A stretch of DNA of 49,959 nucleotides, taken from assembly GCF_000511175.1 (NCBI RefSeq), contig NZ_KI866530.1, positions 1,250,465-1,300,423 of the forward strand. Reading direction: 5' to 3'. Made by a program: the position numbers and the translations under genes. The DNA is from Sediminibacterium salmoneum NBRC 103935 (GTDB lineage Bacteria > Bacteroidota > Bacteroidia > Chitinophagales > Chitinophagaceae). This document shows, piece by piece, positions 1-8,133 of this stretch; the first letter of the stretch is position 1; each line of letters starts with the position of its first letter. Below the pieces are notes generated by a model. That model saw nothing but the letters and a program-made list of their open reading frames with translations. It made no database searches and was not told the DNA's origin.

Positions 1-300
1 TACCCTTACCGGAAAAGTAACCTGGTGAGGCGTATACCCTTCATAAAAATGGAACCTGCCGCTCATCACCCATACTTTTTTGCCGCTCAGTTCTCCAAAC
101 AATAAACTTCCCCCATGCCCTTCCACTGTACTTACCGGGAAATGGGGTATCTCTGAATAGGGAATAGAAACTTCCACCTTAATCTCCTTGGCCAGATTTC
201 CTAAACCGCTACCTAAAACAATTCCAATATTGGCCTCCTGATTGGCCTTTGAACCTATAAAAGCTGCAGCTTCTTTCAGTTGATTCATTAAAACAGACAT
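1..300 (-). CDS. punA: Purine-nucleoside phosphorylase, N-terminal 100 residues (runs off the window)
   Basis: This enzyme splits purine nucleosides with phosphate to release the base and (deoxy)ribose-1-phosphate for purine salvage in the cytoplasm. Reading the reverse strand from the ATG at 300 gives an open frame to the edge of the window. It contains the phosphate-binding GSGLG loop at about residues 33-37, a GHGG stretch near residue 70 and RFHFYEGYTPH near residues 82-92, all typical of the trimeric PNP family. The usual length is about 270 residues, so roughly two thirds lies outside. A box TATATTTG sits 17 bases upstream of the start, just past the terminator of the cold-shock gene, so it probably has its own promoter. 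Confidence 0.88.
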   Translation of the reverse strand, partial: MSVLMNQLKEAAAFIGSKANQEANIGIVLGSGLGNLAKEIKVEVSIPYSEIPHFPVSTVEGHGGSLLFGELSGKKVWVMSGRFHFYEGYTPHQVTFPVRV

Positions 301-317
301 AATAAGAAATTAGGGGA

Positions 318-325
318 CAAATATA
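318..325 (-). promoter_or_regulatory. -7 box (TATATTTG) for the purine-nucleoside phosphorylase gene
   Basis: The reverse strand reads TATATTTG, a full match to the Bacteroidota -7 consensus TAnnTTTG, 17 bases upstream of the ATG. It lies directly after the T tract of the preceding terminator. No convincing -33 box was seen. Confidence 0.55.
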
Positions 326-332
326 CGCTGAT

Positions 333-366
333 AAAAAATAAGGCCATCAACGGAAAGTTGATGGCC
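333..366 (-). terminator. Rho-independent terminator of the cold-shock gene
   Basis: A perfect 10-bp stem (342-351 pairing with 357-366) with a 5-base loop is followed on the reverse strand by a run of six T (333-338). It lies 25 bases past the stop codon of the cold-shock gene and in front of the phosphorylase promoter. Confidence 0.88.
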
Positions 367-390
367 TCTGATAAGGTATGTAATTTAAGA

Positions 391-594
391 CTAGCTTAAA
401 CGTTTTACATTTACTGCATTCAAACCTTTTCTTCCTTCCTGCACATCAAAGATAACTTTATCGTTAGCTTCAATCTGGTCGATTAAACCATTTGCATGTA
501 CAAAAGTTTCTTTGTTGGAATCATCATGCTTAATAAAACCAAAACCTTTTTCTTCGTTAAAGAACTTTACAGTTCCTTGAATTTGTGTGTCCAT
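391..594 (-). CDS. Cold-shock domain protein (CspA family)
   Basis: A 67-residue single-domain cold-shock protein that binds single-stranded RNA or DNA and acts as an RNA chaperone. The RNP1 motif KGFGFI and an RNP2-like ETFVH are both present and the length is normal for the family. The frame stays open ten codons further upstream, but the ATG at 594 gives the standard length (GTVKFFNEEKGFGF starts at residue 7) and leaves room for the promoter box at 622-629. It is a single-gene unit with its own promoter and terminator. Whether it is cold-induced or constitutive cannot be told from the sequence. Confidence 0.93.
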   Translation of the reverse strand: MDTQIQGTVKFFNEEKGFGFIKHDDSNKETFVHANGLIDQIEANDKVIFDVQEGRKGLNAVNVKRLS

Positions 595-621
595 TGTAAA
601 AATTGTAAATAAATAATACTG

Positions 622-629
622 CAAAGGTA
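622..629 (-). promoter_or_regulatory. -7 box (TACCTTTG) for the cold-shock gene
   Basis: The reverse strand reads GTACCTTTGCAG, a full TAnnTTTG match ending 27 bases before the ATG at 594, which leaves a leader of about 20 bases. A weak TTTAG about 22 bases upstream could serve as the -33 element. Confidence 0.65.
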
Positions 630-662
630 CACTTAAATACCTGCCCTGCCTAAACTTAATTG

Positions 663-1940
663 TTAAAGTCTTAAATTAGGCTGAATACTACTGATTTGCC
701 TTAATCCTACCAATTCATCGTGTCTTCCGCCAAAAGGGCGATAATACACAAGAATAGTATAGCTATTCTCCGTTTCCCAGTAATTCCCTTCAGTAAAATC
801 ATAGGAAGCTATTGGCTGCTGGCTGTTACCCTCTTTAACAACATACTGATAACTGTAAAATCCTTGTTTTAAAGTTAACCGCTTGTAATAGACCATTTTA
901 CGCTCATCAAATTCCATCAGCGAACTATCACTTAATTGATTTCCGGTAAAATCTCCCATTAAATACACCGGTTGTTTAAGAGGCTGACGATTATCGGTAG
1001 CCAATGTAAATTCCACTTCTGCATAATCAGACTGCCACCAGGGATTGATGGACTCGGTAGTAGAAATTTCAAAAAATCCATTTAAGTCTCTGTACCATAA
1101 ATATCGAACCCCTGTTCTGATTGCATCTGTTTTAGCATAAACAGTTACCGGGATATTGGTTCTGCTGATTCTTTCAATGCGATCACTTTCGAATCTTAAA
1201 CTTCTTAAATCAATCCAGCGATACTCTTTGCCTGCCGCAAATAAACAATCCTGCTCGGCATTGTATTCAAGTATATTACCCCTAATAAAGGAAGGAACTA
1301 ATTTCTGTGATGCATTGTCCCATCTCCCATTTTGTAAAATGGTGGTTTGTATCTGCTGAGGTTGAATGGCCTGAAGGGTTGAAGTATTAATCGACAATTG
1401 AATCTTCTGATGCGTTCTGTGCTGCATTGCATTGAATGGTTGTTGCATTTGGGCTGCAATTCCTACTTTATTATCAACCACATAAAATCGTTTGGTAAAC
1501 AATAATTTAGCGGTATCTGCATCCTGAAAAACCTTTAAGATATAATTGCCGCTTCTGGTTGGAACACTGGAACGTTCCGGTAAATTAACCTGATAGTGTA
1601 CATACTGTACCTGCGATATAGAAGATATACGGTACTGACTGATTCTGTTTTGCTGAAACCCTCTGATATAATCAAATGGACTCCATTGTGCTTCTGACCA
1701 ATCTGCATTGCACAATTGAAAAGTATAAAAATAATTCTTGGGATAATTGCCCAGATCATCAAAATGTAGTTCCAATTGATCTACTGAATTCAATTGAATA
1801 ATGGGTAGTCCCAGCTGATTATTCGCAGGAAACAATTTCGGGGTTTTGATATTGGGATGATAAATATGGTCCGGTTTAAGCTGAGCCATCACAGAACTGC
1901 TTAATAAACCCAGTAGCATTGTGTATAACAGTTTCATCAT
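663..1940 (-). CDS. Type IX secretion system plug protein (formerly DUF5103)
   Basis: A 425-residue secreted protein with an N-terminal signal peptide (MKLLYTMLLGLLSSSVMAQ). The signature block YPKNYFYTFQLCNADWSEAQW, followed by PFDYIRGF and YVHYQVNLP, is the hallmark of the former DUF5103, now called the T9SS plug domain. In the solved Flavobacterium T9SS complex the plug closes the periplasmic side of the SprA pore when PorV is absent. That role here is inference from family. Two ATG codons are adjacent (1940 and 1937) and either could be used. The gene is transcribed away from the FtsX-type gene from a divergent promoter region. It fits with the T9SS-sorted protein encoded at 18936-22946. 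Confidence 0.85.
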   Translation of the reverse strand: MMKLLYTMLLGLLSSSVMAQLKPDHIYHPNIKTPKLFPANNQLGLPIIQLNSVDQLELHFDDLGNYPKNYFYTFQLCNADWSEAQWSPFDYIRGFQQNRISQYRISSISQVQYVHYQVNLPERSSVPTRSGNYILKVFQDADTAKLLFTKRFYVVDNKVGIAAQMQQPFNAMQHRTHQKIQLSINTSTLQAIQPQQIQTTILQNGRWDNASQKLVPSFIRGNILEYNAEQDCLFAAGKEYRWIDLRSLRFESDRIERISRTNIPVTVYAKTDAIRTGVRYLWYRDLNGFFEISTTESINPWWQSDYAEVEFTLATDNRQPLKQPVYLMGDFTGNQLSDSSLMEFDERKMVYYKRLTLKQGFYSYQYVVKEGNSQQPIASYDFTEGNYWETENSYTILVYYRPFGGRHDELVGLRQISSIQPNLRL

Positions 1941-1958
1941 AGATTAAACTTACTGAAA

Positions 1959-1966
1959 CAAATGTA
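1959..1966 (-). promoter_or_regulatory. -7 box (TACATTTG) for the T9SS plug gene
   Basis: Reverse strand TACATTTG is a full consensus match 18 bases upstream of the first ATG. It lies back to back with the plus-strand box at 1974-1981, only 7 bases apart, so polymerases on the two promoters would exclude one another. Confidence 0.6.
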
Positions 1967-1973
1967 TTATTAG

Positions 1974-1981
1974 TAGCTTTG
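1974..1981 (+). promoter_or_regulatory. -7 box (TAGCTTTG) for the FtsX-type permease gene
   Basis: TAGCTTTG matches TAnnTTTG and ends 22 bases before the TTG start at 2004. It is the divergent partner of the plug-gene box. Confidence 0.55.
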
Positions 1982-2003
1982 ATTACTTCAAAAATTATAC
2001 CGT

Positions 2004-3235
2004 TTGAATTTTCCAGCATATATCGCTCAGAAATTAGCTGCCAATCAAAAGCAAACTTTTTCTCGCTTCATCATCCGGTTGTCTGTAGGGGCTACTGCTG
2101 TGGGTGTGGCGGCCATGATTATCACGGTTTGTTTTGTAAATGGATTTCAACAGACTGTTGCACAAAAAGTTTTTAACTTCTGGGGACATATACGGGTACA
2201 ACATTTTGAACCTGACAAATCTTTAATGGCAGAAGAATTGCCCATCAGCCGGAACAGGCAAATCGAAACATTGCTGAGCCAACAGGAGGGTGTAGTTATA
2301 CAACAGGCTTTTGCTACCAAATCGGCGGTATTATCACACAAAAAAATATTGAGGGGATTTTGTTAAAAGGAATTGAATCAACCTATGACAGTAGTTTAAT
2401 CAAGCCTTTTATAACTGAGGGAAATTGGCTGGGTTTTAAAGATAGCCTCTACAGCAGAGAAATCATTGTTTCTGAACAAATTGCCCGATTGCTGAATATT
2501 CGGCTGCACGATACTGTTACGCTGTATTTTGTAGGCAATGAGTCTACCCAGACCACTTACCGGAAATTAAAAGTGACGGGGCTATACAAAACAGGTATTG
2601 AAGAATACGATAAGCTCTTCATGCTTACAGATTTACGTTTGATTGCCAGACTCAATCAGTGGGAGCCTGATCAGATAGGGGGATATGAAATTTTTGTAAA
2701 GGAGGGGTTTAATCCGGATTCTGTAAACCAGGTTTTACTAAATGATTTACCCACTGAATGGATGAGCAGAACGGTTGCTTCTATCTATCCGAATATATTT
2801 GACTGGCTGCATATTCAGAATATGAACAGGAATGTCATTTTCATTATCATGGCCATAGTAGCCATCATCAACCTGGTTACTTGTCTGCTGATTCTGATAT
2901 TAGAGCGAACCCCCATGATTGGTATTCTGAAAGCATTAGGGGCCAGAGACAGACAGGTCATTCAGATTTTTCTGCACCATGCCGGTACTATTGCATTTAA
3001 AGGAGTTATCTGGGGTTTTCTTGTAGGATTAGGTCTGGTACTACTTCAACAAGCTACAGGGTTTATACAATTAGACGAATCTGCTTACTATGTAAAAAAA
3101 GCACCTGTATCAATCATCTGGTGGCAAATTGCCCTGGTTTGTATTGCTACCTGGCTTTTGTCTTTTTCTATTTTGCTGCTTCCTGCATTGCTGGTAAAAA
3201 AAATCAAACCTATTCAGGCCATCCAGTTCAGATAA
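2004..3235 (+). pseudogene. FtsX/LolE-type ABC transporter permease, split by a one-base frameshift
   Basis: The two frames 2004-2366 and 2360-3235 are the halves of one permease of about 410 residues. The first holds the cytoplasmic start and first membrane helix (AVGVAAMIITVCFVNGF). The second holds the periplasmic domain and three C-terminal helices with the FtsX-family stretch ERTPMIGILKALGARDRQVIQIF. The break is at an A7 run at 2340-2346. One extra A, or a -1 shift, gives the continuous join SHKKNIEGILLKGIES, as in intact relatives, whereas the second frame alone has only a TTG and no convincing start. Relatives move lipoproteins or act with an MacB/LolD-type ATPase; the function here is inferred. 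Upstream there is a stop in frame at 1980, so TTG at 2004 is the start. It could be a sequencing error, a real mutation or programmed slippage. Confidence 0.8.
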
Positions 3236-3238
3236 ATA

Positions 3239-3967
3239 TCAGCTGGGTTTTAGAAGATGTGAGAGTAAAATGCCCCCCGCCACTGCTGCATTCAGCGATT
3301 CTGCTCCCCCTATTCTGGGTATGCTAACCGGTAAACTTATCAATGGCAGCAAAGCTTCGCTAATTCCATTGGATTCATTCCCTATCAACAGCACCCCCTC
3401 TTTTAGTGCGGGTTGCTGATATATGGAATTCCCATTCAGCAAAGCTCCGAGTACCGGAAGGTCAGTTTGATTCAGGTATTGAAGCAGTGGTGTATAACCA
3501 ACCGCTACCCTGGCAAAGCTTCCCATGGTACTTTGTATTACTTTGGGGTTGAAGAATTCTACTGAATCCTCCGAGGCAACAATTTGCTGAATGCCAAACC
3601 AGTCAGCTATCCTGATTAGCGTGCCCATATTACCCGGATCTTTAATTCCATCCAGGGCCAGTATCCATTTACCTTTCACCGGCGGTTGAACCTCCATAAC
3701 CGGTTGCGCTGCAATGGCCAGCACTTTGTTGGGTGTTTGCAGTGCGCTTACTTGTTGTAAAGCCGATTCACTGATTCTTACAATAGGAGCTTTGTGCATT
3801 TTGGGGTGCTCCCAATTGTCCAATGCATAAATTTTCTGAACCTGTATGGAACTGTTCAAAAGCTCGTCTACCCCTTTTACTCCTTCTACAATAAACAAGT
3901 TTAAAGCGTCCCTTTGTTTTTTATGGAACAAACTTTGAATATATTTGGCTTCATTCTTGCTTAACAT
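3239..3967 (-). CDS. TrmH/SpoU-family RNA 2'-O-ribose methyltransferase
   Basis: A 242-residue SPOUT methyltransferase that uses S-adenosylmethionine to methylate a ribose 2'-hydroxyl in rRNA or tRNA. The three family motifs are visible: DGIKDPGNMGTLIRIADWFG at about residues 107-126, IGNESNGIS near 198-206, and IPRIGGAESLNAAVAGGILL near 217-236. The N-terminal ~95 residues look like the small substrate-binding domain (KYIQSLFHKKQRDALNLFIVEG). The target nucleotide cannot be assigned. Its start codon (3965-3967) lies only 5 bases from the ATG of tamL on the other strand, so each gene's promoter must lie inside the other gene. Confidence 0.88.
   Translation of the reverse strand: MLSKNEAKYIQSLFHKKQRDALNLFIVEGVKGVDELLNSSIQVQKIYALDNWEHPKMHKAPIVRISESALQQVSALQTPNKVLAIAAQPVMEVQPPVKGKWILALDGIKDPGNMGTLIRIADWFGIQQIVASEDSVEFFNPKVIQSTMGSFARVAVGYTPLLQYLNQTDLPVLGALLNGNSIYQQPALKEGVLLIGNESNGISEALLPLISLPVSIPRIGGAESLNAAVAGGILLSHLLKPS
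3940..3947 (+). promoter_or_regulatory. -7 box (TATATTTG) for tamL, inside the methyltransferase gene
   Basis: TATATTTG is a full consensus match ending 25 bases before the ATG at 3973, with TTTG at 3913-3916 as a possible -33 box (spacing 23, slightly long). It lies within the 5' end of the oppositely oriented methyltransferase gene. Confidence 0.5.
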
Positions 3968-3972
3968 TGTCT

Positions 3973-6360
3973 ATGCATTTTAAGGTAAATACCCGATTCA
4001 ACGGCGCAATTGTATTCATTTTCACCATATTGTTCCTGGTATCCTGTGCTGAACAAAAAAGAACCTGGGTTAGAAATTATCCAAAAGACCGGCCCTTTGT
4101 TTATAACAATCAGATAAACCTGAATGGCAATTTTACCAAAGATGAGAAAAAACGCTTATTAACCAACTTGCAAAATTACTGGGACGACAGTTTAAAAGTA
4201 CCCAAGCAACAACAATTTGGATTGTTTTATAAAATTAAGAATCCGGCTGTTTTCGACAGCAGTAATATTCTCCGTTCGGCCCTTTTCATGAATTCTTACC
4301 TGAATGCTCAGGGATATTACTATGCTGAACTAACCAATTCCTACACCATCGACACGGTAAAAGACCAGATAAGAACCAGTGTGTTTATGAATATTGATGC
4401 AGGAAAAAATATCAGCATCGACGAAGTCAACATTGAAATGAATGACTCCTCCTTGCAGCGTCTGGCCAGTTCAGAAAGCAGCAAGAGTCTGCTAAAAAAG
4501 AACAAACCTTATTCCAAAGAAATCATCAGTAACGAATTAGACAGACTGGTAGGACTTTTCAGAAAAAGTGGTTATTATAAAATAACCCGAGAAGATGTTT
4601 ACGCTTATGTAGATTCCAATAACACCAAACTGTACTCCTTAACCACCGACCCTTTTGAGCAGGCAAAGCTTTTATCAGAAATAGCCAAAGCAAAAAAAGA
4701 AAATCCAAACTGGGATATAACCATCAAACAAAGAGAACTGGAAGACAGTTCCCGTTTAATTAAATACCATATTGGCAATCTGCACTATTATCCTGAGACG
4801 AAAATTTCTGATGTGCCCGATAGTTTGTTAAAAGACAAATCGTTTTTTGAGAAGAAAATTCCCAATGGAACTATCCGATACAAAAAGGGTTTGTTCAATT
4901 ACAGGCCAATGAAAGAAGATACCTATTTTTCAAAGGGAGATGTTTACAACGAACAACGTTTTTTTAAAACTGCCAATGCACTGGGACAATTGCCTGCCTG
5001 GCAAAACGTAGATATCCGACCAGAAATCAGGGATAAGGATACGCTGGACATGTATTTCTTTATGACACCAGCTGTAAAGCAAAGTTTTACAGTAGACCTG
5101 GAAGCCAGTAGAAATATTGCCGACATTGGTGTTACCAATCTGCTGGGTATTACAACGAACTTCTCGTATAATAACAGAAATGTCTGGAAAAATGCTATCC
5201 AATCGGTGGCAACCATCAGAACGGGAGTTGAATTGAACATTTTAAACAGCAGTAACCAGCCGGACCAGCTGTTTCAGACCTTTCTTTTTAATGTTGGCCA
5301 TACCTATATATTCCCTGGAATCATTCAACCCTTTAAACCCTGGAAGGGATTGGACCTGCTGGATAACAAAAGAACCCTGTGGTCGGTAAATCTGGGTTAT
5401 GTAGACAGAAGAAACTTTTACAATATCAGAAATTTCACTACCAGCTATGGATTTGAATGGAAGAAAGGAAACAGTTCATTTTTATACAAACCAATCAATG
5501 TTGAATTATACTCTATAGAAAAGCTGGATTCACTGGATCAGCTGATTATTAAAAACCCATTTCTGAAAGCTTCTTTTAATGAAGGAAGTATTGTGAGCCA
5601 GAGTTTTTCTTTTGTAAAAACAACAAAGGGAAGCAGAAACCCGGCCAAGGATAAATTTTACCGGATTGCAGTTGAAGAAGCCGGTGGCCTCTTTGGATTT
5701 ATTCCAGGATTGAAGGGAAATATATACCGCTATTTAAAACTGGAAACAGAATACAAACAGTCTGTAAAATTTCCTAAATCTGAATTGGCCTACAGGGCTT
5801 TTGCAGGTATGGGATATAACTATGGCGGTGATACCATAATTGGCCCTACTCTCCCATTCTACAAACAATTTTCTGCAGGTGGCCCCAACAGCATGCGTGC
5901 CTGGAGATTGAGACAATTGGGTCTGGGCAGCTCCAATCAAAGTGAATTAGACACGGCTGCCAATGCTTTTAGAGATCGTTTTGGAGATATGCAGCTGGAA
6001 TTTAATGTAGAGTATCGTTTTCAATTGGCCAGTATCGGAAGTTTTAAAATAGGGTCTGCACTGTATGCAGATATTGGAAACGTATGGAATATTAAACGTG
6101 CTGCATCAACCGATATTGATACCCGTTTTTCACTTGGTAATTTTACAAGGGATATGGCAATCGGCATTGGTACAGGCCTCCGATTCGACATGTCTTATTT
6201 CCTAATTCGATTAGACTTTGCCTATAAATTAAAGGACCCGTTACGTGCTGCAAACAATGGATGGATGAGTATTAAAGACTTTACCTGGAACGATACCAGG
6301 CCCAATGGCATTAAGGTTCCCAACTTTGCATTACAGCTTGGAATAGGGCTTCCTTTCTAA
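3973..6360 (+). CDS. tamL: TamL-type lipoprotein of the BamA/TamA (Omp85) family
   Basis: A 795-residue Omp85-family outer-membrane protein. The N-terminus is a lipoprotein signal (FIFTILFLVSC, lipid cysteine at about residue 25). Next comes a long periplasmic part with POTRA-like segments (about 30-360) and then a C-terminal barrel (bacterial surface antigen domain) with FSAGGPNSMRAWRLRQLG near residue 635 and a terminal phenylalanine. In Bacteroidota such lipidated TamA relatives are called TamL and work with TamB to deliver lipids or proteins to the outer membrane. No tamB is in the window. The frame opens at a TTG (3967), but the ATG at 3973 fits the signal peptide better. Its stop codon overlaps that of truB. 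Confidence 0.88.
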   Translation: MHFKVNTRFNGAIVFIFTILFLVSCAEQKRTWVRNYPKDRPFVYNNQINLNGNFTKDEKKRLLTNLQNYWDDSLKVPKQQQFGLFYKIKNPAVFDSSNILRSALFMNSYLNAQGYYYAELTNSYTIDTVKDQIRTSVFMNIDAGKNISIDEVNIEMNDSSLQRLASSESSKSLLKKNKPYSKEIISNELDRLVGLFRKSGYYKITREDVYAYVDSNNTKLYSLTTDPFEQAKLLSEIAKAKKENPNWDITIKQRELEDSSRLIKYHIGNLHYYPETKISDVPDSLLKDKSFFEKKIPNGTIRYKKGLFNYRPMKEDTYFSKGDVYNEQRFFKTANALGQLPAWQNVDIRPEIRDKDTLDMYFFMTPAVKQSFTVDLEASRNIADIGVTNLLGITTNFSYNNRNVWKNAIQSVATIRTGVELNILNSSNQPDQLFQTFLFNVGHTYIFPGIIQPFKPWKGLDLLDNKRTLWSVNLGYVDRRNFYNIRNFTTSYGFEWKKGNSSFLYKPINVELYSIEKLDSLDQLIIKNPFLKASFNEGSIVSQSFSFVKTTKGSRNPAKDKFYRIAVEEAGGLFGFIPGLKGNIYRYLKLETEYKQSVKFPKSELAYRAFAGMGYNYGGDTIIGPTLPFYKQFSAGGPNSMRAWRLRQLGLGSSNQSELDTAANAFRDRFGDMQLEFNVEYRFQLASIGSFKIGSALYADIGNVWNIKRAASTDIDTRFSLGNFTRDMAIGIGTGLRFDMSYFLIRLDFAYKLKDPLRAANNGWMSIKDFTWNDTRPNGIKVPNFALQLGIGLPF

Positions 6361-7058
6361 GCTTTCAATTGTTCAATTTTTGTTTCGAAGGATTCCATAC
6401 TTTCTGCATCTGCTACCTGAAAATGGCCAATCCTTGTTCTTCTGAGTGAACTCATATACGCCCCTACTCCCAATGCTTTTCCGAAATCATGGGCCAGACT
6501 TCTGATATAGGTTCCCGTTGAACAAACTACTCTGAAATAAACTACAGGCATTTCTATTCTTTCAATCTCAAATGCATGGATGGTAACCGGTCTTGGTTCC
6601 AGCACCACATCTAATCCCTTTCTTGCAGCTAAATAAACTGGCTTGCCCTCTTGCTTAATGGCCGAATGAATGGGAGGAACCTGCATAATCAGTCCGGTAA
6701 ATTCCTGCGTAGCAGATTTTATTTGAGATTCAGTCAGGTGGTCGGTATTACAAAAATTAACTGGCTCTGATTCTAAATCATAAGTAGGTGTTGTAGCCCC
6801 CAAAGTAAAAGTACCGGTGTATTCTTTTTCCATCCCCATGTACTCATTGATCTTTTTGGTAAATTTTCCGGTACAAACAATTAAGAGACCGGTTGCCAAT
6901 GGGTCAAGGGTTCCGGCATGTCCCACTTTTACAATACGGGTAATATTTCTGATTTTTCTGACAACATCAAATGAAGTCCAGTGAACGGGTTTATCAATCA
7001 ATATGGCCTGTCCTTCTAAATAGGGCTGCAATGCGGGATGAATTTCTTTCTGCTTCAT
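6357..7058 (-). CDS. truB: tRNA pseudouridine-55 synthase
   Basis: A 233-residue enzyme that converts U55 of tRNAs to pseudouridine. The catalytic aspartate is in GHAGTLDPLATGLL (D52), followed by KEYTGTFTLGATTPTYDLE and the later GTYIRSLAHDFG. At 233 residues it is a short TruB with no room for a C-terminal PUA domain, as usual in Bacteroidota. It is the last gene of a minus-strand run; only one base separates it from the M48 gene, so co-transcription is likely. Its stop TAG (6357-6359) is interlocked with the TAA of the convergent tamL gene. Confidence 0.95.
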   Translation of the reverse strand: MKQKEIHPALQPYLEGQAILIDKPVHWTSFDVVRKIRNITRIVKVGHAGTLDPLATGLLIVCTGKFTKKINEYMGMEKEYTGTFTLGATTPTYDLESEPVNFCNTDHLTESQIKSATQEFTGLIMQVPPIHSAIKQEGKPVYLAARKGLDVVLEPRPVTIHAFEIERIEMPVVYFRVVCSTGTYIRSLAHDFGKALGVGAYMSSLRRTRIGHFQVADAESMESFETKIEQLKA

Positions 7059-7059
7059 T

Positions 7060-8133
7060 TTACTTTAGTTCTCTCCAAATAGAATCCCTGAGAGGATTGG
7101 CTGCAAAGGAACTGTTTTTATAAGGAATAGCAAAAGACTCCGCATGTTTAATTCTGTCATCCGTTGCAGGGTGTGTAGAAAGGAAACTAAGAACAGTAGG
7201 CATTTCGGGTGCATTATCTTTTAAGGTCTGCATCAATTGTTTCATCGCCAGTGGATTTATTTTATTCTTCACCAGCACTTTCATACCCACTTCATCTGCA
7301 TTTTCTTCCATACTTCTGGAAAATTGCATCGACCTCAATCCTTCTGCATTTTCTACCAAAATGGATAAGATTCCGGAAACATCATTGAAAATAACAGATA
7401 TCATTAAACCTGTTGCCGCAGAACGCAGGACCGATCGCAAACTATGCCGCTCTGTAATATGAGCCGCTTCATGTCCGAGCAAGGCTGCCAGTTCATCTGG
7501 CGATTGCATAGTCCGTAATATGCCGGTATATATCACTATATTCCCTCCTGGTATGGCATAGGCATTCACCTCCTGGTTTTTTACCACCGTAATTTTAATA
7601 GGATAGATTTTGCTTAATTCCAGTGAGTTGGCAAATGACTGAATCAGGGCTGTTTTACTTTTATCTACGCTGGCATCCCCCATCATCGCCTCATGCATTT
7701 TTTCTCCCAATTCAGTTTCTGTTTCGGGTTTGATTATTTTAAGGCCAGCCCATGGAACAACAGTTGCAATCCCCCAGTATACTCCGGAAAACAATAGCAG
7801 AACAATCAACAACAACGTAAAGGCATTCAGTTTAAATAAGCTTGTTGCGAAAGACTTTTCAACTGGCTGAAGTAAATGAATAATGGCCGTTGCTGTTGGA
7901 TCTTGTGCATCAACAGTAAAATAGGCTCCTGCTTTTTTATTCAAAAAAACAATGAGCTGATGATCGGTTTTTTGAAAAGAACATTCAGCTTTTGGAAAAT
8001 ACAAAACCGGTGCACCTGCATTCCAGATGGGACCAACCTGAAGTGAGAATCCTGCTTCAGAGATATGTAACAATGCAGATTGAGGGCTAGCCTGCAATCC
8101 ATCAAAATATTGAACTGAGTTAAGTACTTCCAT
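7060..8133 (-). CDS. M48-family zinc metallopeptidase, membrane-anchored
   Basis: A 357-residue protein with a soluble N-terminal domain of about 95 residues, one membrane segment (about residues 102-127, FTLLLIVLLLFSGVYWGIATVV) and a peptidase domain. The zinc motif HEAAH is at 221-225 and the third ligand lies in EENADEVG near 276-283. Relatives such as BepA/LoiP cut misfolded envelope proteins; the substrate here is unknown. Its ATG overlaps the stop of the DUF898 gene in a TAATG arrangement, so translation is probably coupled. The pairing of a DUF898 membrane protein with an M48 peptidase is a familiar gene association and suggests joint membrane quality control (inference). Confidence 0.88.
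   Translation of the reverse strand: MEVLNSVQYFDGLQASPQSALLHISEAGFSLQVGPIWNAGAPVLYFPKAECSFQKTDHQLIVFLNKKAGAYFTVDAQDPTATAIIHLLQPVEKSFATSLFKLNAFTLLLIVLLLFSGVYWGIATVVPWAGLKIIKPETETELGEKMHEAMMGDASVDKSKTALIQSFANSLELSKIYPIKITVVKNQEVNAYAIPGGNIVIYTGILRTMQSPDELAALLGHEAAHITERHSLRSVLRSAATGLMISVIFNDVSGILSILVENAEGLRSMQFSRSMEENADEVGMKVLVKNKINPLAMKQLMQTLKDNAPEMPTVLSFLSTHPATDDRIKHAESFAIPYKNSSFAANPLRDSIWRELK

Noticed and set aside
595..624. Ten extra N-terminal residues for the cold-shock protein
   Set aside because: They would sit in the leader next to the -7 box and give an abnormal length; ATG 594 fits the family.
2334..2350. Classical X-XXY-YYZ slippery heptamer for -1 frameshifting
   Set aside because: In the zero frame the run is C-AAA-AAA-ATA, so the first position does not fit; only a simple A-run slip remains possible.
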